Assembly: GCA_029204225.1 (NCBI GenBank)
Contig: CM055095.1
Location: 60,929,066-60,993,065, forward strand
Source of the DNA: Diphasiastrum complanatum
Lineage: Eukaryota; Streptophyta; Lycopodiopsida; Lycopodiales; Lycopodiaceae
Length of the DNA: 64,000 nucleotides
Reading direction: 5' to 3'
Within the stretch, counting starts at the first letter, position 1; each line of letters opens with the position of its first letter. Made by a program: the position numbers and the translations under genes. The notes under the pieces were generated by a model. The model did not search any database. It saw only the letters and a program-made list of their open reading frames with translations, and had not been told where the DNA came from. This document shows, piece by piece, positions 44,136 to 54,439 of the stretch.

Positions 44136-45649
44136 ATGTCTAATTTCGATTCTAGTCTACTATCTTTTTTTTCATGGTATTAGTGATAATATAGAGTATT
44201 TTAAATCCCTTTGTTCTCCTTTTATTTTTATTCTTCCTTCTATTACTGAGGGTCCTGGTGTGGAAGCATTTTCTAAGATTTATCTCAGATTTAAGTCTCT
44301 GCTAAGTACTCTCTTGTTCAGATCTCAGAATAAGGACATAATTCATTATCAGGACCTAGTGGCACTCAACAAGCATATCTATAAAGCTAAGTTTGACATA
44401 ATGTTCACCAAGTTACATAATGATTTCATGTTTGTAGATGATTGTCCAATTCACAATAAAAATATGTAGATTTGTAGATTTTCAATCTGCGTTTGTTTTT
44501 TTTCTTTTGTTAAATATTTTTGACGATTCGGAAGCTGGCCCTTCTACTTCTGAAGCTGCTTCTTATAGTGGTACAGAATCTGAAAAGTCGAAAACTACAA
44601 ATATAGAAACTTTTCTTATTGATACGAGCGTTAGTTTAGATGATTGTATAGATTTTGATCCTGCACAAAATAGGGCATCGTTTATTGGCCCTAGAACTAC
44701 CAACATCCTTTCTCCTTCTAATAAATCTCTTATCACATTGCCTACTTATAATATAGATAATAATTCATTTTTGACACTATTAGATATATCGGATCTTTTT
44801 TATTTCACAGAGGCTGAGACTCTTCGTATTTTGAGCAAAGAGTTTCATGAATTTTCGGATATAATCGATTATGATGCTGATGATCTTCTCCCTGGTGTTG
44901 ACGATGTAAATAATGATGAGTTTTATTCAGGGAAAGATTGCTTGAAAATGGTTGTGGAGGAAATGCACAATAAAGAAGATAATCTACCTTCTGAAGAGGA
45001 GTTTCTCAGAATTCAAAGTCAGATGTGTTTTCCGAAACCAACCGTCTATTCACCAACTATATTGACATCGAAAGTTGGACATAATATTGATGGAGAGACA
45101 GTAATCAAGGAAGACAAAGCCGAATGCGTAAGTTTTGTATCTTATTATGTACTAGTAGATTCGTTATGTCAGATTATATACTGGAGCTTACTTTGGATTT
45201 TTTCATTTCAGGAAATAATTTTCCTTGATGATTTCGCAATTCATCGAGGGGGGCAGAGATCTTCCGCTGGAGAATTTTCAAGAGACCATGCACTGGGGCA
45301 TTATCTGAAGTTCTTCAAGAATAATGAGATTAGTATTGCCCATTCAAAGTTTCATCAACATTGTGAGACAACGATTATGGCAATCAAGGCACTGTCTCAT
45401 TTTCTTGGAAGACATAATTTTAATAAGGTGCATAGAATAATTTTTGTAAAGAAAACTATTGCACTTAAAATTTTAGGATATGGACTAGTGAATTCCATGC
45501 TCTAATCATCTCATTTTGCATTGTATGCTGTCTACGTTGATCTGAGTAAGCATGAAAACTATGAGCTCTTGGATCCATACGAAAGAAGGAAATTGTTGCA
45601 TGATTCAAAATTGCAACTTTCATTAGAGAAAGTATCGGAAGCAGAGTAG
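44136..45649 (+). pseudogene. Gene B: acidic protein of unknown function, spliced
   Basis: ATG 44136 (MSNFDSSLLSFF), then a one-base slip in a T run before HGISDNIEYFKSL. The first exon reads EGPGVEAFSKIYLRF and HIYKAKFDIMFTKLHNDFMF. After a probable intron near 44460-44525, a Ser/Asp/Glu-rich exon follows (AGPSTSEAASYSGTESEKSK, DYDADDLLPGVDDV). A clear 84-bp intron, GTAAGTTTTG...TTTCATTTCAG (45128-45211), joins to FLDDFAIHRGGQRSSAGEF and HYLKFFKNNEISIAHSKFH. One TAA (45503) interrupts before ALYAVYVDLSKHENYELLDP and a final TAG at 45647. The 3' end overlaps that of gene C. I do not recognise the family; the intron structure argues that it was a real gene. Confidence 0.55.
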
Positions 45650-48136
45650 ATTTTGCTCAATTGTACTTTGTAAAAATTTTCATTTAATGTACAAAATCGC
45701 ATTTTGTGTCTGTTGCCTATTGGCTTGTATAAATTTGCATGCTTTTTGAAATTTTTTATAATCCGTCGATTTTGTATTATGACGAATCTGGATTCTTTTG
45801 TAAAACCATTGGAAAAATTGCAGTATATAGTTGTTCTTTGTGCTAGTCCCACCATGTTGTGTACTTTTATGAGATGTCGCTCTTGCTTGTCAATGAGATT
45901 TTTCCATTCCTTGCGATGACCATATGCTAAGACTTCCGCTATTTCTTGCAAAGAATGTCGCATGATGCCATAATATGTGTTGCATGTCATCAAAACATAA
46001 TCTAAATCAGTAACAAAAGTATGTAAATTAATTGCACATATTTGTCTATAGTAGTGTAGCATCGAAATCTTACCATATAATGTGTTATATGATCTACACC
46101 CCATGCACTTCGAACTGTTTCCACAAATTCACTAGTTGTTTTCTGTATCATTTGTACATCAGTATTTGAAAATGTTGTCTAATTTTTTTCAAACTTCTAC
46201 TTCGTGTATACGAGTAAAACCTTCTTCTTCAAGACCTTGAGTTGCAGCTATAATCTCTTCCAAACCGAGTATTGAATCTTGGATTGTTTGCCAGAATAAT
46301 TTGATAAAAATCTTCGAGCTTTGGATCCTCCAATGCTCGGCTTGCATGGAATATTATCTGTTTTACTTGATAGTTTGTCGTCTTTTCTTATTTTAGCATG
46401 GCCTTACATATTCTTATTTTAGCATGGCCTTTATGTAAGTCTGCTTTAGACAACACATTCTCTAATCTGGAAATAGCTTCCTTCGCATCTGCCTCTGGCT
46501 CAGAATTCCATGCACACAAGATGTGAGGATATATTATTTTTTCTATCATATGCACCTCTGCATGCGATGTACAGATATGAACATTCTGAAGAGGAATCGG
46601 TTGTACGGGTTTCCAATTAGGATTTTCTCGATCTCTTGATATTCATGTACTCCTTGTCATGTCTTTTGTTGTCTTCATGCAGTACAAACAAGGGTGTTTA
46701 GAGTTAGTGCCATGGGATACATTGAACATACATTTTAATGTCTTCAGATCTCCTACTAAATGTCATTCTATGTTGAAAGTGCCAATTCCAGAAATATTGA
46801 GTGGAACTCCCTCCATGTGATTTTTTATGGTGGCAGGATATGGCGTTCTATTAAATATCCATGAGAGAATGTCATGGTCTTCTTTCATCACCTATAAGAG
46901 AAAAAAAAAATGTGATTTAGCCTCATAATATTAACACAAAGAATATTTGCCAAATGAAATCTATATTAAAATGATTGTCCCTATTGATTATGCAAAGGAA
47001 CTGCTATACCTGAAATGCTGCCAACCACCAGATATCATTTTCTAATTGAACACTGAAGTTGAGGCCTTCTGAGTCTTCCGAATTTGAAAGTGCTCCATTC
47101 ATGATCGTTGCATATGCTTCTCTACTGATGCTAGAAAAATCACATGCCCCCTGAGCCAATGTTAATATTTTTTCCAACTTCATTCATAATGCTATCAATA
47201 ACTGAAGTCTTGATTTTTTTCATTTTGTTATTGTTTAACATTGATTTCATAGATTTAGAAGTCAAGATAGAACCTAGTGAGTTTTCAATGGAAATCTCAT
47301 CTGCCAAATGGTGTTCAGCAACCAATGTTGATCTGCATTGCAAATATAATGTTCATGAAAATGTCAATAGAAATTAGGACACTCATAGTATTCACAGCAG
47401 CATAATAAGCAAATCAAAAGAAAGTTGAAATGAATAAATAACAAAACTAGTGATTATGAATGAATAAAAAAGTTCAAGCAATATTCAATACCAAATAAGC
47501 TATAACTTATTTGAATACACATATTCGTCTTTTTCTATGATCTCCTCTGGATGATAGATCACATATATCCTTGTTTACCTGTCTTTTCCTCTTGTTGCTT
47601 TGGACCTTTCTGTTGAGCACATCCATATCTTTAACAAGAGACAAATATGAGATATGCATGGATTGAAATGCAGTTTTTATCTCATCATTACTAGTTGTAT
47701 AATGATGCAAAGAAGATTTCAACCTTTGGATCTCCTTCTTGAGCATCTCATTTTCATCCAAACAAGTTTTCAACTTTGTAGATTTTTTTTCGCACTCCTT
47801 TGATATTTTCCTTGATTCCTCTTCTAAATAATGTATTCTTTGCATTGAATGTGCATTCCCATAGAGCATCAAATTCTCGCAGTAACCCAGAAGGCCATTT
47901 ATGCCATTACACATATAGATTATTAACTGACTCATCGAATGGAAATATGGATGTTGCAATGAACATGGATCAATAGGATACAATGTTCCTGATGACCATA
48001 AATCTACATGCTTTAGCTTTTCCTCCCTGTATCGAACCATATCAGAAGTTGACAATTTGGGTTGCTTTGAATTTCTTGTCCTGAGCAGAGCATATTCTAG
48101 TAACAGATCCACATGAAGATGATAAAGCTTTGTCAT
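45559..48136 (-). pseudogene. Gene C: coiled-coil protein with a transposase-like zinc-containing domain
   Basis: Read on the minus strand from 48136: MTKLYHLHVDLLLEY, then a coiled coil (YLEEESRKISKECEKKSTK onward, rich in Leu/Lys/Glu) and a basic NKRKRQVNK signal. After an intron (acceptor TTTGCAATGCAG near 47334) an exon reads STLVAEHHLADEI, slips one base in an A run, and continues ACDFSSISREAYATIMNGAL to WWLAAFQ|GTATAG. The next exon (TCTTATAG|GTG, 46893) holds WIFNRTPYPATIKNHM, HLVGDLKTLKCMF, then HPCLYCMKT, NVHICTSHAEVHMIEKII and HILCAWNSEPEAD, with two TGA codons. The GDL...CxxC pattern recalls large DDE transposases with a zinc insertion; that is inference. The last part (45559-46104) is open: LHTFVTDLDYVLMTCNTYYG and HRKEWKNLIDKQERHLIKVH. 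Confidence 0.5.
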
Positions 48137-48186
48137 CAGTACAATAGTATAGTAACAAACAACACAATAACAATAACAAAGTTGGA

Positions 48187-48262
48187 GATGGCGCTAAACA
48201 CTTGTTCGACCCTGCTAGAGATAGAGATGGCACTAAACACTTGTTTGACCCTGGAGATAGAG
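48187..48262. repeat. Short tandem repeat, about 36 bp
   Basis: GAGATGGCGCTAAACACTTG and GAGATGGCACTAAACACTTG, each followed by TTCGACCCTG or TTTGACCCTG, plus a partial third copy. It lies at the start of gene C. Confidence 0.75.
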
Positions 48263-48570
48263 GTGGCACAGGCTTTGTTTCATAAATGTCACTCCTAATT
48301 CAAATTTTTGAGTGTTCCCAACTATCAGGAGGGTTAGAAAATGATATTATAATTACTTTATAGTTATTTTTTTCTCTCCTACATGGCATTTCTTATAGGG
48401 CCCTCTTTGGGCCCATATTTTCTCTAATGTGTGTTTTCATTTGGGAGAACTTATGATGTCGGATTGCAGACATAGGTGACACCATTTCGGGTGGATAGTC
48501 TTCGGTGGTATGGGGATCTTTGGCTTTTGTATGGGTTTTTGGTTGTTTTTGGAAAAAAAAAAATTTACAC

Positions 48571-48715
48571 CAGTTAGTTGGTTAGGGTAGGATCTGGATA
48601 TTGGGAAGTTAGTTTTGTTTTTTTGTTTTTTTTTCTCAAGTGTACCAATAAGTTGGGTAGGGTAGGATCTGGTTAGTGGGAAGTTAGGTTTTTTTTTTTG
48701 TGAGGGGTCAAGGAC
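48571..48715. repeat. Two-copy repeat with GGTAGGATCTGG core
   Basis: AGTTGGNTAGGGTAGGATCTGG...GGGAAGTTAG occurs at about 48576 and 48649, separated by a T-rich stretch. ATTGAAAAACATAAAGTA also occurs twice (48716 and 48804). Confidence 0.65.
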
Positions 48716-48759
48716 ATTGAAAAACATAAAGTATGATTGTTATTATTTTCAAATGGAAT

Positions 48760-48967
48760 GCATACAAAGAAGAAAATCAAAAACTTTAAAGCTTATGGGA
48801 CCATTGAAAAACATAAAGTAAGGGTGGTTTCCAAAGAGTACAAAGGAAAAATTGACCATGAAAGGACTTGTGTAGCTAAAATGTCCACCATCAAAACAAT
48901 GTCAGCTCAACCAATTTTGGGAAAAAATCTTGAGCAGCACACTTATTTCTCAAATAAAGTGTGGTGA
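48760..48967 (+). pseudogene. Copia RT scrap
   Basis: GTIEKHKVRVVSKEYKGKID and CVAKMSTIKTM match the RT stretch GTIxxHKARLVAKGYxQxxG...FAPVAKMxTIR. Both ends are lost. It is a small isolated fragment. Confidence 0.65.
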
Positions 48968-49189
48968 TTTCTAGACTTTAAATCAATTCGCTACAATTAG
49001 TGTGCAAAACTATGTTGTTATGTAGAATATTGAATCAATGATGATATAGCTTAAGTTTGTAGTGAACTAAGCCTACCAAACCACACAAAAAAAAAATTTG
49101 CTACTAATAGAATGCCAAAATAAATGAACATAGTATTAATTTGATTAGTAGTACATGTGGTTGATGAGCTATGTATGTTTGTCTACAAT

Positions 49190-49640
49190 AAGTCAGTTCG
49201 GTCGAGAATTGTGAGGGAGTGGGTCCGGTTGAGATTCGGTCGAGTTTGAAGGAGGCTAGCTGGCCGGTCAAGAATTTTTTTAGCAGGGATCCGGTCGAGT
49301 TTTGAAGGAGGCTAGCTATGTGGTCGAGATTTTTTAAAGAGGGATCCGGTCGAGATTAGGGACAATCAGTCAAGATTTGAAGGAGTGGTCATTCGGTCGA
49401 GATTTGGAGGAAGGCCCATTCGGTCAAGATCATGAGGGAGGGGCTTCCGGTCGAGAGGGTGTCTGTAGGACTCGGTTGAGTTTCGTGAAGGTGCATTCGG
49501 TCGAGTTTTTATGAAGGTGCGTTCGATCGAGATCAGGTAAGCAGTTCGGTCGAGATTTGAAGGAGGTCAACTGGGAGCGTGAAGGAGAGGAGAGCACTCG
49601 ATCGAGTTTGTGAGGGACATAGGTTTCGGTCAGGGGCTCG
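49190..49640. repeat. Minisatellite of TCGGTCGAG(A/T)TTTGAAGGAGG
   Basis: About 17 degenerate copies of the TCGGTCGAG core (also CCGGTCGAG, TCGATCGAG, TCGGTTGAG), spaced 20-40 bp and often followed by ATTTGAAGGAGG or TTTGTGAGGGA. The stretch is GC-richer than its surroundings. A second G/T-rich repeat (TTTGCAGGTGGNGT) continues to about 49980. No coding capacity is seen. Confidence 0.85.
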
Positions 49641-49984
49641 TGAAGGAAGGCATGGGGGATCGGTTCATGTGCTCATTTTGCTTGCTAATCCATTTGCAGG
49701 TGGCGTGGAGATCGTGTAGTGCGTGTGAGGACTTGTTGCAGTTAGTTTCCTGGCAGATCTGTTTGCAGGTGGTGTAGAGGTCATTTGTTGGTTGTCTGTA
49801 GGTTTACAGATCGTTGGCATGGGGACGGGTTCAGGGAGGGATGATCGGTGGTCAGGAAGAGCATGAACACAACCAGAGATGAAGGCCGGGAGGGATGTGT
49901 GGAGTGTGGTTAGGTAGGGATGCATGGAGTGTTTTGGCGGTCCTTTGCAGGTGGTGGATGTTGTTTGCAAGTGTTGTGGTGGTC

Positions 49985-51020
49985 ATTTACATGTAGCTTT
50001 TCATAGCTCCAAACACTACCTTTTACAGTCCAAAATCAAGGATTTTGTCACTATAGATCCTAGCTATGCAAAAGCTCCATAACCTCATATCATACTACTC
50101 TTTGTATGTTTCATGGATAACTTTGGCCTTCTGGCATTAGCTTTTTCTTAGTAGAACAAGCCCAAGTAGTATTTTACAATGCCCAATTCTATCACTTGTG
50201 GAAAAAAAATCCATGGTTTTATAGTTTTTTGAAACCCTAGCCATTGCCACCATAGCTAGTTCTTAGAACTGCTTAATTCTCCTCCAACTGTAAATTGTTC
50301 TCCGACACTTCTCATCCTTGAGACTATCCTACCATGTCCTGCTCCTGACTTTTCGAAGCAATTTTCTATTTGGAGCAAATTCTTCAAAATTATCCACGAA
50401 TACTCTTATTTTGATTGAGTACTCCCTAAAAGATCAAATCAAAAAAGCTTTGTCACCCAGACTATCGATACCTTGTATGGTGTCCTTCATAAGCTCATTC
50501 TCTGATGCTGGCTATCTCGATGAATTACATTGTCTGATAGCTCTCTGGATTGTGAAGCTTCCAACCCCTTGCCACTATGATACCATATTAGAGTTCTCAA
50601 AGGATAACTCAAGATCTAGTGCAACATGTAAATCATATCAACCATCACCATAGCTCAAGCTTCCATAGCTCTCAAAGTGATGCAGCAAACGTTACTAAAT
50701 AACAAGAAAATACATACATGTAGCAAAATCTCTAAATTACATGGATCAGACAAGTGTCAACAACTAACTAAATTAGCACTTGTCCAACTAACTCCCAATA
50801 TAGGCCAAAACTACTGAAAATCCATGACATGCTCTTAAACATAGCAAAAGCCATAAAAAACCACTATAAGTGCTATTTTTTTTGTCAGTGTGGCTACTTG
50901 GCTAGTCCAAGTAGCAAGTTATAGGACGAATGCCCAAAATATATAGTGATTGAGGGTCATGTCCTGATGACTACCACATGCAATAAAATCTAATTAATTG
51001 TACAATACCACATTTGAAGC
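49985..51020 (-). mobile_element. Decayed Copia leader, primer site and LTR remnant
   Basis: At 50572-50585 the plus strand reads CCACTATGATACCA, the reverse complement of TGGTATCATAGTGG, a common decayed form of the Copia primer site. LTR-like sequence lies to its right, leader-like sequence to its left. No coding region is preserved. Confidence 0.45.
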
Positions 51021-51215
51021 TTACATAGAATAGATCTGATTTCCAATGTAGGTTTGAGTACTTCTTGTTGAGGTTGCATGTGTGGTCGAGTTATTTTCCT
51101 TTTGATTCACTCTCTTAGAAACGGATTTGGTGTTTTGTGCATCCATCTTCTTCTTGAGCTCTTTTGGGATTTGAGCAAAGTCTATGCAACCAAACACTCT
51201 AAGGGTAAGTTTCAA
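51021..51215 (-). pseudogene. Copia integrase C-terminal scrap
   Basis: LRVFGCIDFAQIPKELKKKM matches the RVFGCxAFxHIPKExRxKL block of Copia integrase. The upstream end stops near 51216, close to the LTR that begins at 51240, so the neighbouring element probably inserted here. Confidence 0.75.
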
Positions 51216-51239
51216 AGACTATGCATCTATTCTATACAC

Positions 51240-52059
51240 TGTCGCGAATCTGTGTCTTTTTTTATTTCGTTTTCGTTTTCGTATTCGCGAACGATTTTGT
51301 GTCTTTGTATTTTCTTTTGCGCGAAAGCTTCACGAGAACCTAGACACGCGACTGCACATCACATAACACATTCTATTCTAGCAATCAAGACAAAGGACGC
51401 AAGATAAGGAGATGCACGAAAATAGAGCAACTGTATTATCAGTTTGATTTTCAGAGCGAGATAGTTAGTGTCTCGCTCGTTGGCGGAATGACACTCTGCT
51501 CTTTCGCTGTGTTCTGCTCATTGGCAGACTTTCATGCACAGCTCTTTCGTTTCTAGTATTTTTCTTTTCTGCTCTACTCGCTAAGTCTCTCTCTTTGTCT
51601 CTTACAAAAATTCTGTATATTTTCTTGTATATTTCTGATTTAAAAAAAGATAGTTTATATCTCCACTGTGTGGAGTTTACAAGATAACTAAACATAGAAT
51701 TACAAGACTAATTAATGCTAATCAACCAATCAGTTATTCTCCGTCATTGCTATTCGTTTCGGCTGGGCGTGAAGTCTACGACTCCAACCCCGTTGAGCTG
51801 CCAGCTGGCAGCGCAAAAGATTCTCCTTCTTTTGTTTCGTTTTCTTCGTTTGCCTTCGTTCTTTTTGTTTCTTTCATATCTTTTTGTTTTGTGCCCCTTT
51901 TGCGTTTGCGGTCTTGGAGGTATGTTTACGATTTGCGAATGATTCGTGAATCGTTCGTCCTTCGAGTCAAGGTACGTTGACTTTCGCGAATTGTTCTCGT
52001 TCGACCTTTGTCTCGTGTTCGTGTTGCGGCAAAGTTGCAGGAGTTCACCATTTCTGACA
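51240..52059 (-). repeat. 3' LTR of a minus-strand Copia element (820 bp)
   Basis: On the minus strand it starts TGTCAGAAATGG after a polypurine tract and ends GATTCGCGACA. The termini TGTC...GACA are mutually inverted. It contains several TTCGCGAA/TTCGTGAA palindromes. The partner LTR is not in the window because the interior is truncated at about 53905. Confidence 0.75.
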
Positions 52060-53905
52060 CTCCCTCTAGAACCTTGCAGCTTTGCACGTGAAGATTCCCT
52101 CCTCTAGATCTCCATGGAGAAAGGCTATTTTCAAATCAATCTGGTGAATTTCCAGATTGTGTTGTGTGGCGTATGCAAGGAGTAGTCTTACTCTTGTCAT
52201 CTTGACCATCGACGAATATGTGTCGAAATAATCAACACCATATCTCTACGTGTAGCCCTTCACGATAAGCCTTGCCTTGTAGTGGCCAATGGTGCCATCT
52301 GATTTCATCTTTTTCTTGTATACCCACTTGCAGTCGACTATTTCCTGTTTTCTGGCAGTGGCTCTAATGTCCATGCCTCGTTTCGCCTCATCGACTCGAT
52401 TTTCTCTGACATTGCATGCTTCCGGAATTCTCCCTCTGGACTCTGGATAGCTTCTTGGTATGTTGTTGGCCCTTCAGTGAAGCTGCAGTACTCGAACTGT
52501 GTGTCTTCGCTCTACTGAAGATTGTCAGGGTAATGGTCTGGAGGTCTTCTTTGTCTCATTGACCTTCGAGGTTCGTTTCGTCGCTACTCGAACGTTCTTG
52601 TTTCTGGGGTTAATCTTCTGCTTCCTGCTGCTCTAGAGTCTGTGGCTCTGCATTCTGATATGATGGTTGTCCTCGATCTCCCTCTTGAATAGGCAGCAGT
52701 GTGAAGATCTCATGGCCTCTTTTGTCTTTCAGTCCAGGGACTCATTGAACTTCATATCTTTGCTCGAAACAACCTTCTTCATGGTTGGATCGTAGAGCCT
52801 GTACACTTGTGTTCCGTTCAAATAGCCGACCATGATGGTTTGTTCTGATTTGTCATCGAGCTTGTTTCTTTTTTCTTTTGTAATGTGCTTATATGTTGCA
52901 CATCCGAACACTCGTACGTATGAAAAATTAGGCTTTCTACCTGTCCACATTTCGAATGGTGTCTTGTTATCCAGCGTTGTCGTTGTTGATCTGTTTTGCA
53001 GGTGTACAGCTGTAGCTATTGCCTTAGCCTAGAATTGACCTGGCAATTGAGCCTGTGCCATCATGCATCTGGCTCCTTCGACTAGCATTCTATTTCATCT
53101 TTCTGCCACACCGTTGTATTCTGGTGTGTATGCAGGAGTGAACCGGTGTTCTATCTCCTGTTCTTCGCAGAATCTTGAGAATGTTGTGCTTTTGTATTCA
53201 CCTCTGTTGTCAGATCTAAGGATCTGTATCTTTTTTGAGGTGTGTCGCTCTGCAAATGCCACGAACTTCTTGAAGGAATCAAACACTTCGGATTTCTTCT
53301 TTAATCGGTCATCCGGCTGTAATCATCTATGAACGTCAGAAAATACCTCGAACCTGAGAGCGAATCCATCTTCATCAGTCCACAAACATCAGAGTAGACG
53401 AGCTCAAGAACTTCCTTGGCTCTTCTTCCCTCCTCATGTGTGAATGGATTCCGATGTTGCTTGCCTTTTTGACAGGCTTCGCATAACTCAGTTTCGGGCC
53501 TTGAAATCTTGAGACCTGTGACTATGTCTTTTCTGCTCATGTCATACAGGCTCCACATGTTCAGATGATACATTCTCCTATGCCAGATCTTCATTTTCTG
53601 ATGCATTTAATATGCTATTAGAGTTGCTGATTATCTTGGCCTGGTAGAAGTTTCCCTCTCTGCATCTGACCGTCAACAACTTGTTTGTCATTTTCTCGAT
53701 CATACGGCATGTGTTGTCGTCGAACAAAACTCGAATGCCAAGATCTGCCATCTTGGAAACAGATAGCAGATCTTTTCTAAGTGAGGGCACATAGAGTGCT
53801 CCTGGTAGCTCTGCTTGGCCTGATAGTGTTCGCAGTTGTAGAGTGTCGATGCCTTTGACATCGTGTCTGCTCCCATCACCTAGAATCACTGCTGGACTAA
53901 CGTGT
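52060..53905 (-). pseudogene. Copia interior: protease end, integrase, partial RT
   Basis: In minus-strand order: LGDGSRHDVKG and ALYVPSLRKDLLSVSKM (53578-53889), the pre-integrase IWHRRMYHLNMWSL with CEACQKGKQHR, integrase LVYSDVCGLMKMDSL and FIDDYSRMTD, ILRSDNRGEY, and PEYNGVAER with the catalytic Glu. VRVFGCATYKHI and GYLNGTQVYRLYDP follow, then RT CKWVYKKKMKSDGTIGHYKA and DLKIAFLHGDLEEG. The first two catalytic Asp and the Glu of integrase are visible, but frameshifts separate the blocks. After LEEG the text runs into the polypurine tract (TCTAGAGGGAG, 52060-52070), so the RT end and RNase H are deleted. Confidence 0.85.
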
Positions 53906-53949
53906 ATAGGCTATTGTGGACTATCATACTATTCTAACAAACATCCATG

Positions 53950-54327
53950 AATATATCTAAGGCATTCATCCTAGCCATCAATGTACATTGCATTTAGCTT
54001 TATCTTAGTTTCTACCTCAGCTCGTTCCTTGTAGATCTTAAAGTACTTATGGACCTAAGATTTGAGCTTGAGAAATTATACCATAGTGTTTCCTGGAAAG
54101 TTATTAATGAGACTCAAGGAATATTTTGCTCCCCTTAAAGAGGAAGTATTCATTAGCCCGCATAAAGTACTATGTACAATGTCTAACAAGGCTTTGAAAG
54201 GATGTACATGATCTGACATAAATAGTAATCTAGCATGCTTTTTAAGTTTACAACTTTCACATAATGGATGTACATTGCTACTAGAGTATTCAAGATCTTG
54301 CACTAACTTTTGTTTAGACATGTGCAT
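53950..54327 (-). pseudogene. Second Copia integrase fragment
   Basis: LCESCKLKKHARLLF (zinc region), LLDIVHSTLCGLMNTSSLRG (HTD changed to HST, first catalytic Asp lost) and YSLSLINNFPG, followed after a stop by FLKLKS and HKYFKIYKERAE. It is a different and more decayed copy than the neighbour at 52060-53905. Confidence 0.75.
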
Positions 54328-54439
54328 TATGCTATCATGATTTATGTGACAATCTATAGTGCCAAAGTAGATTATTATTGATGGTGACTGTAATATTCAA
54401 ATCTTGTGAAGAACCTGAGTGAGAATGACTAAGTCTATA

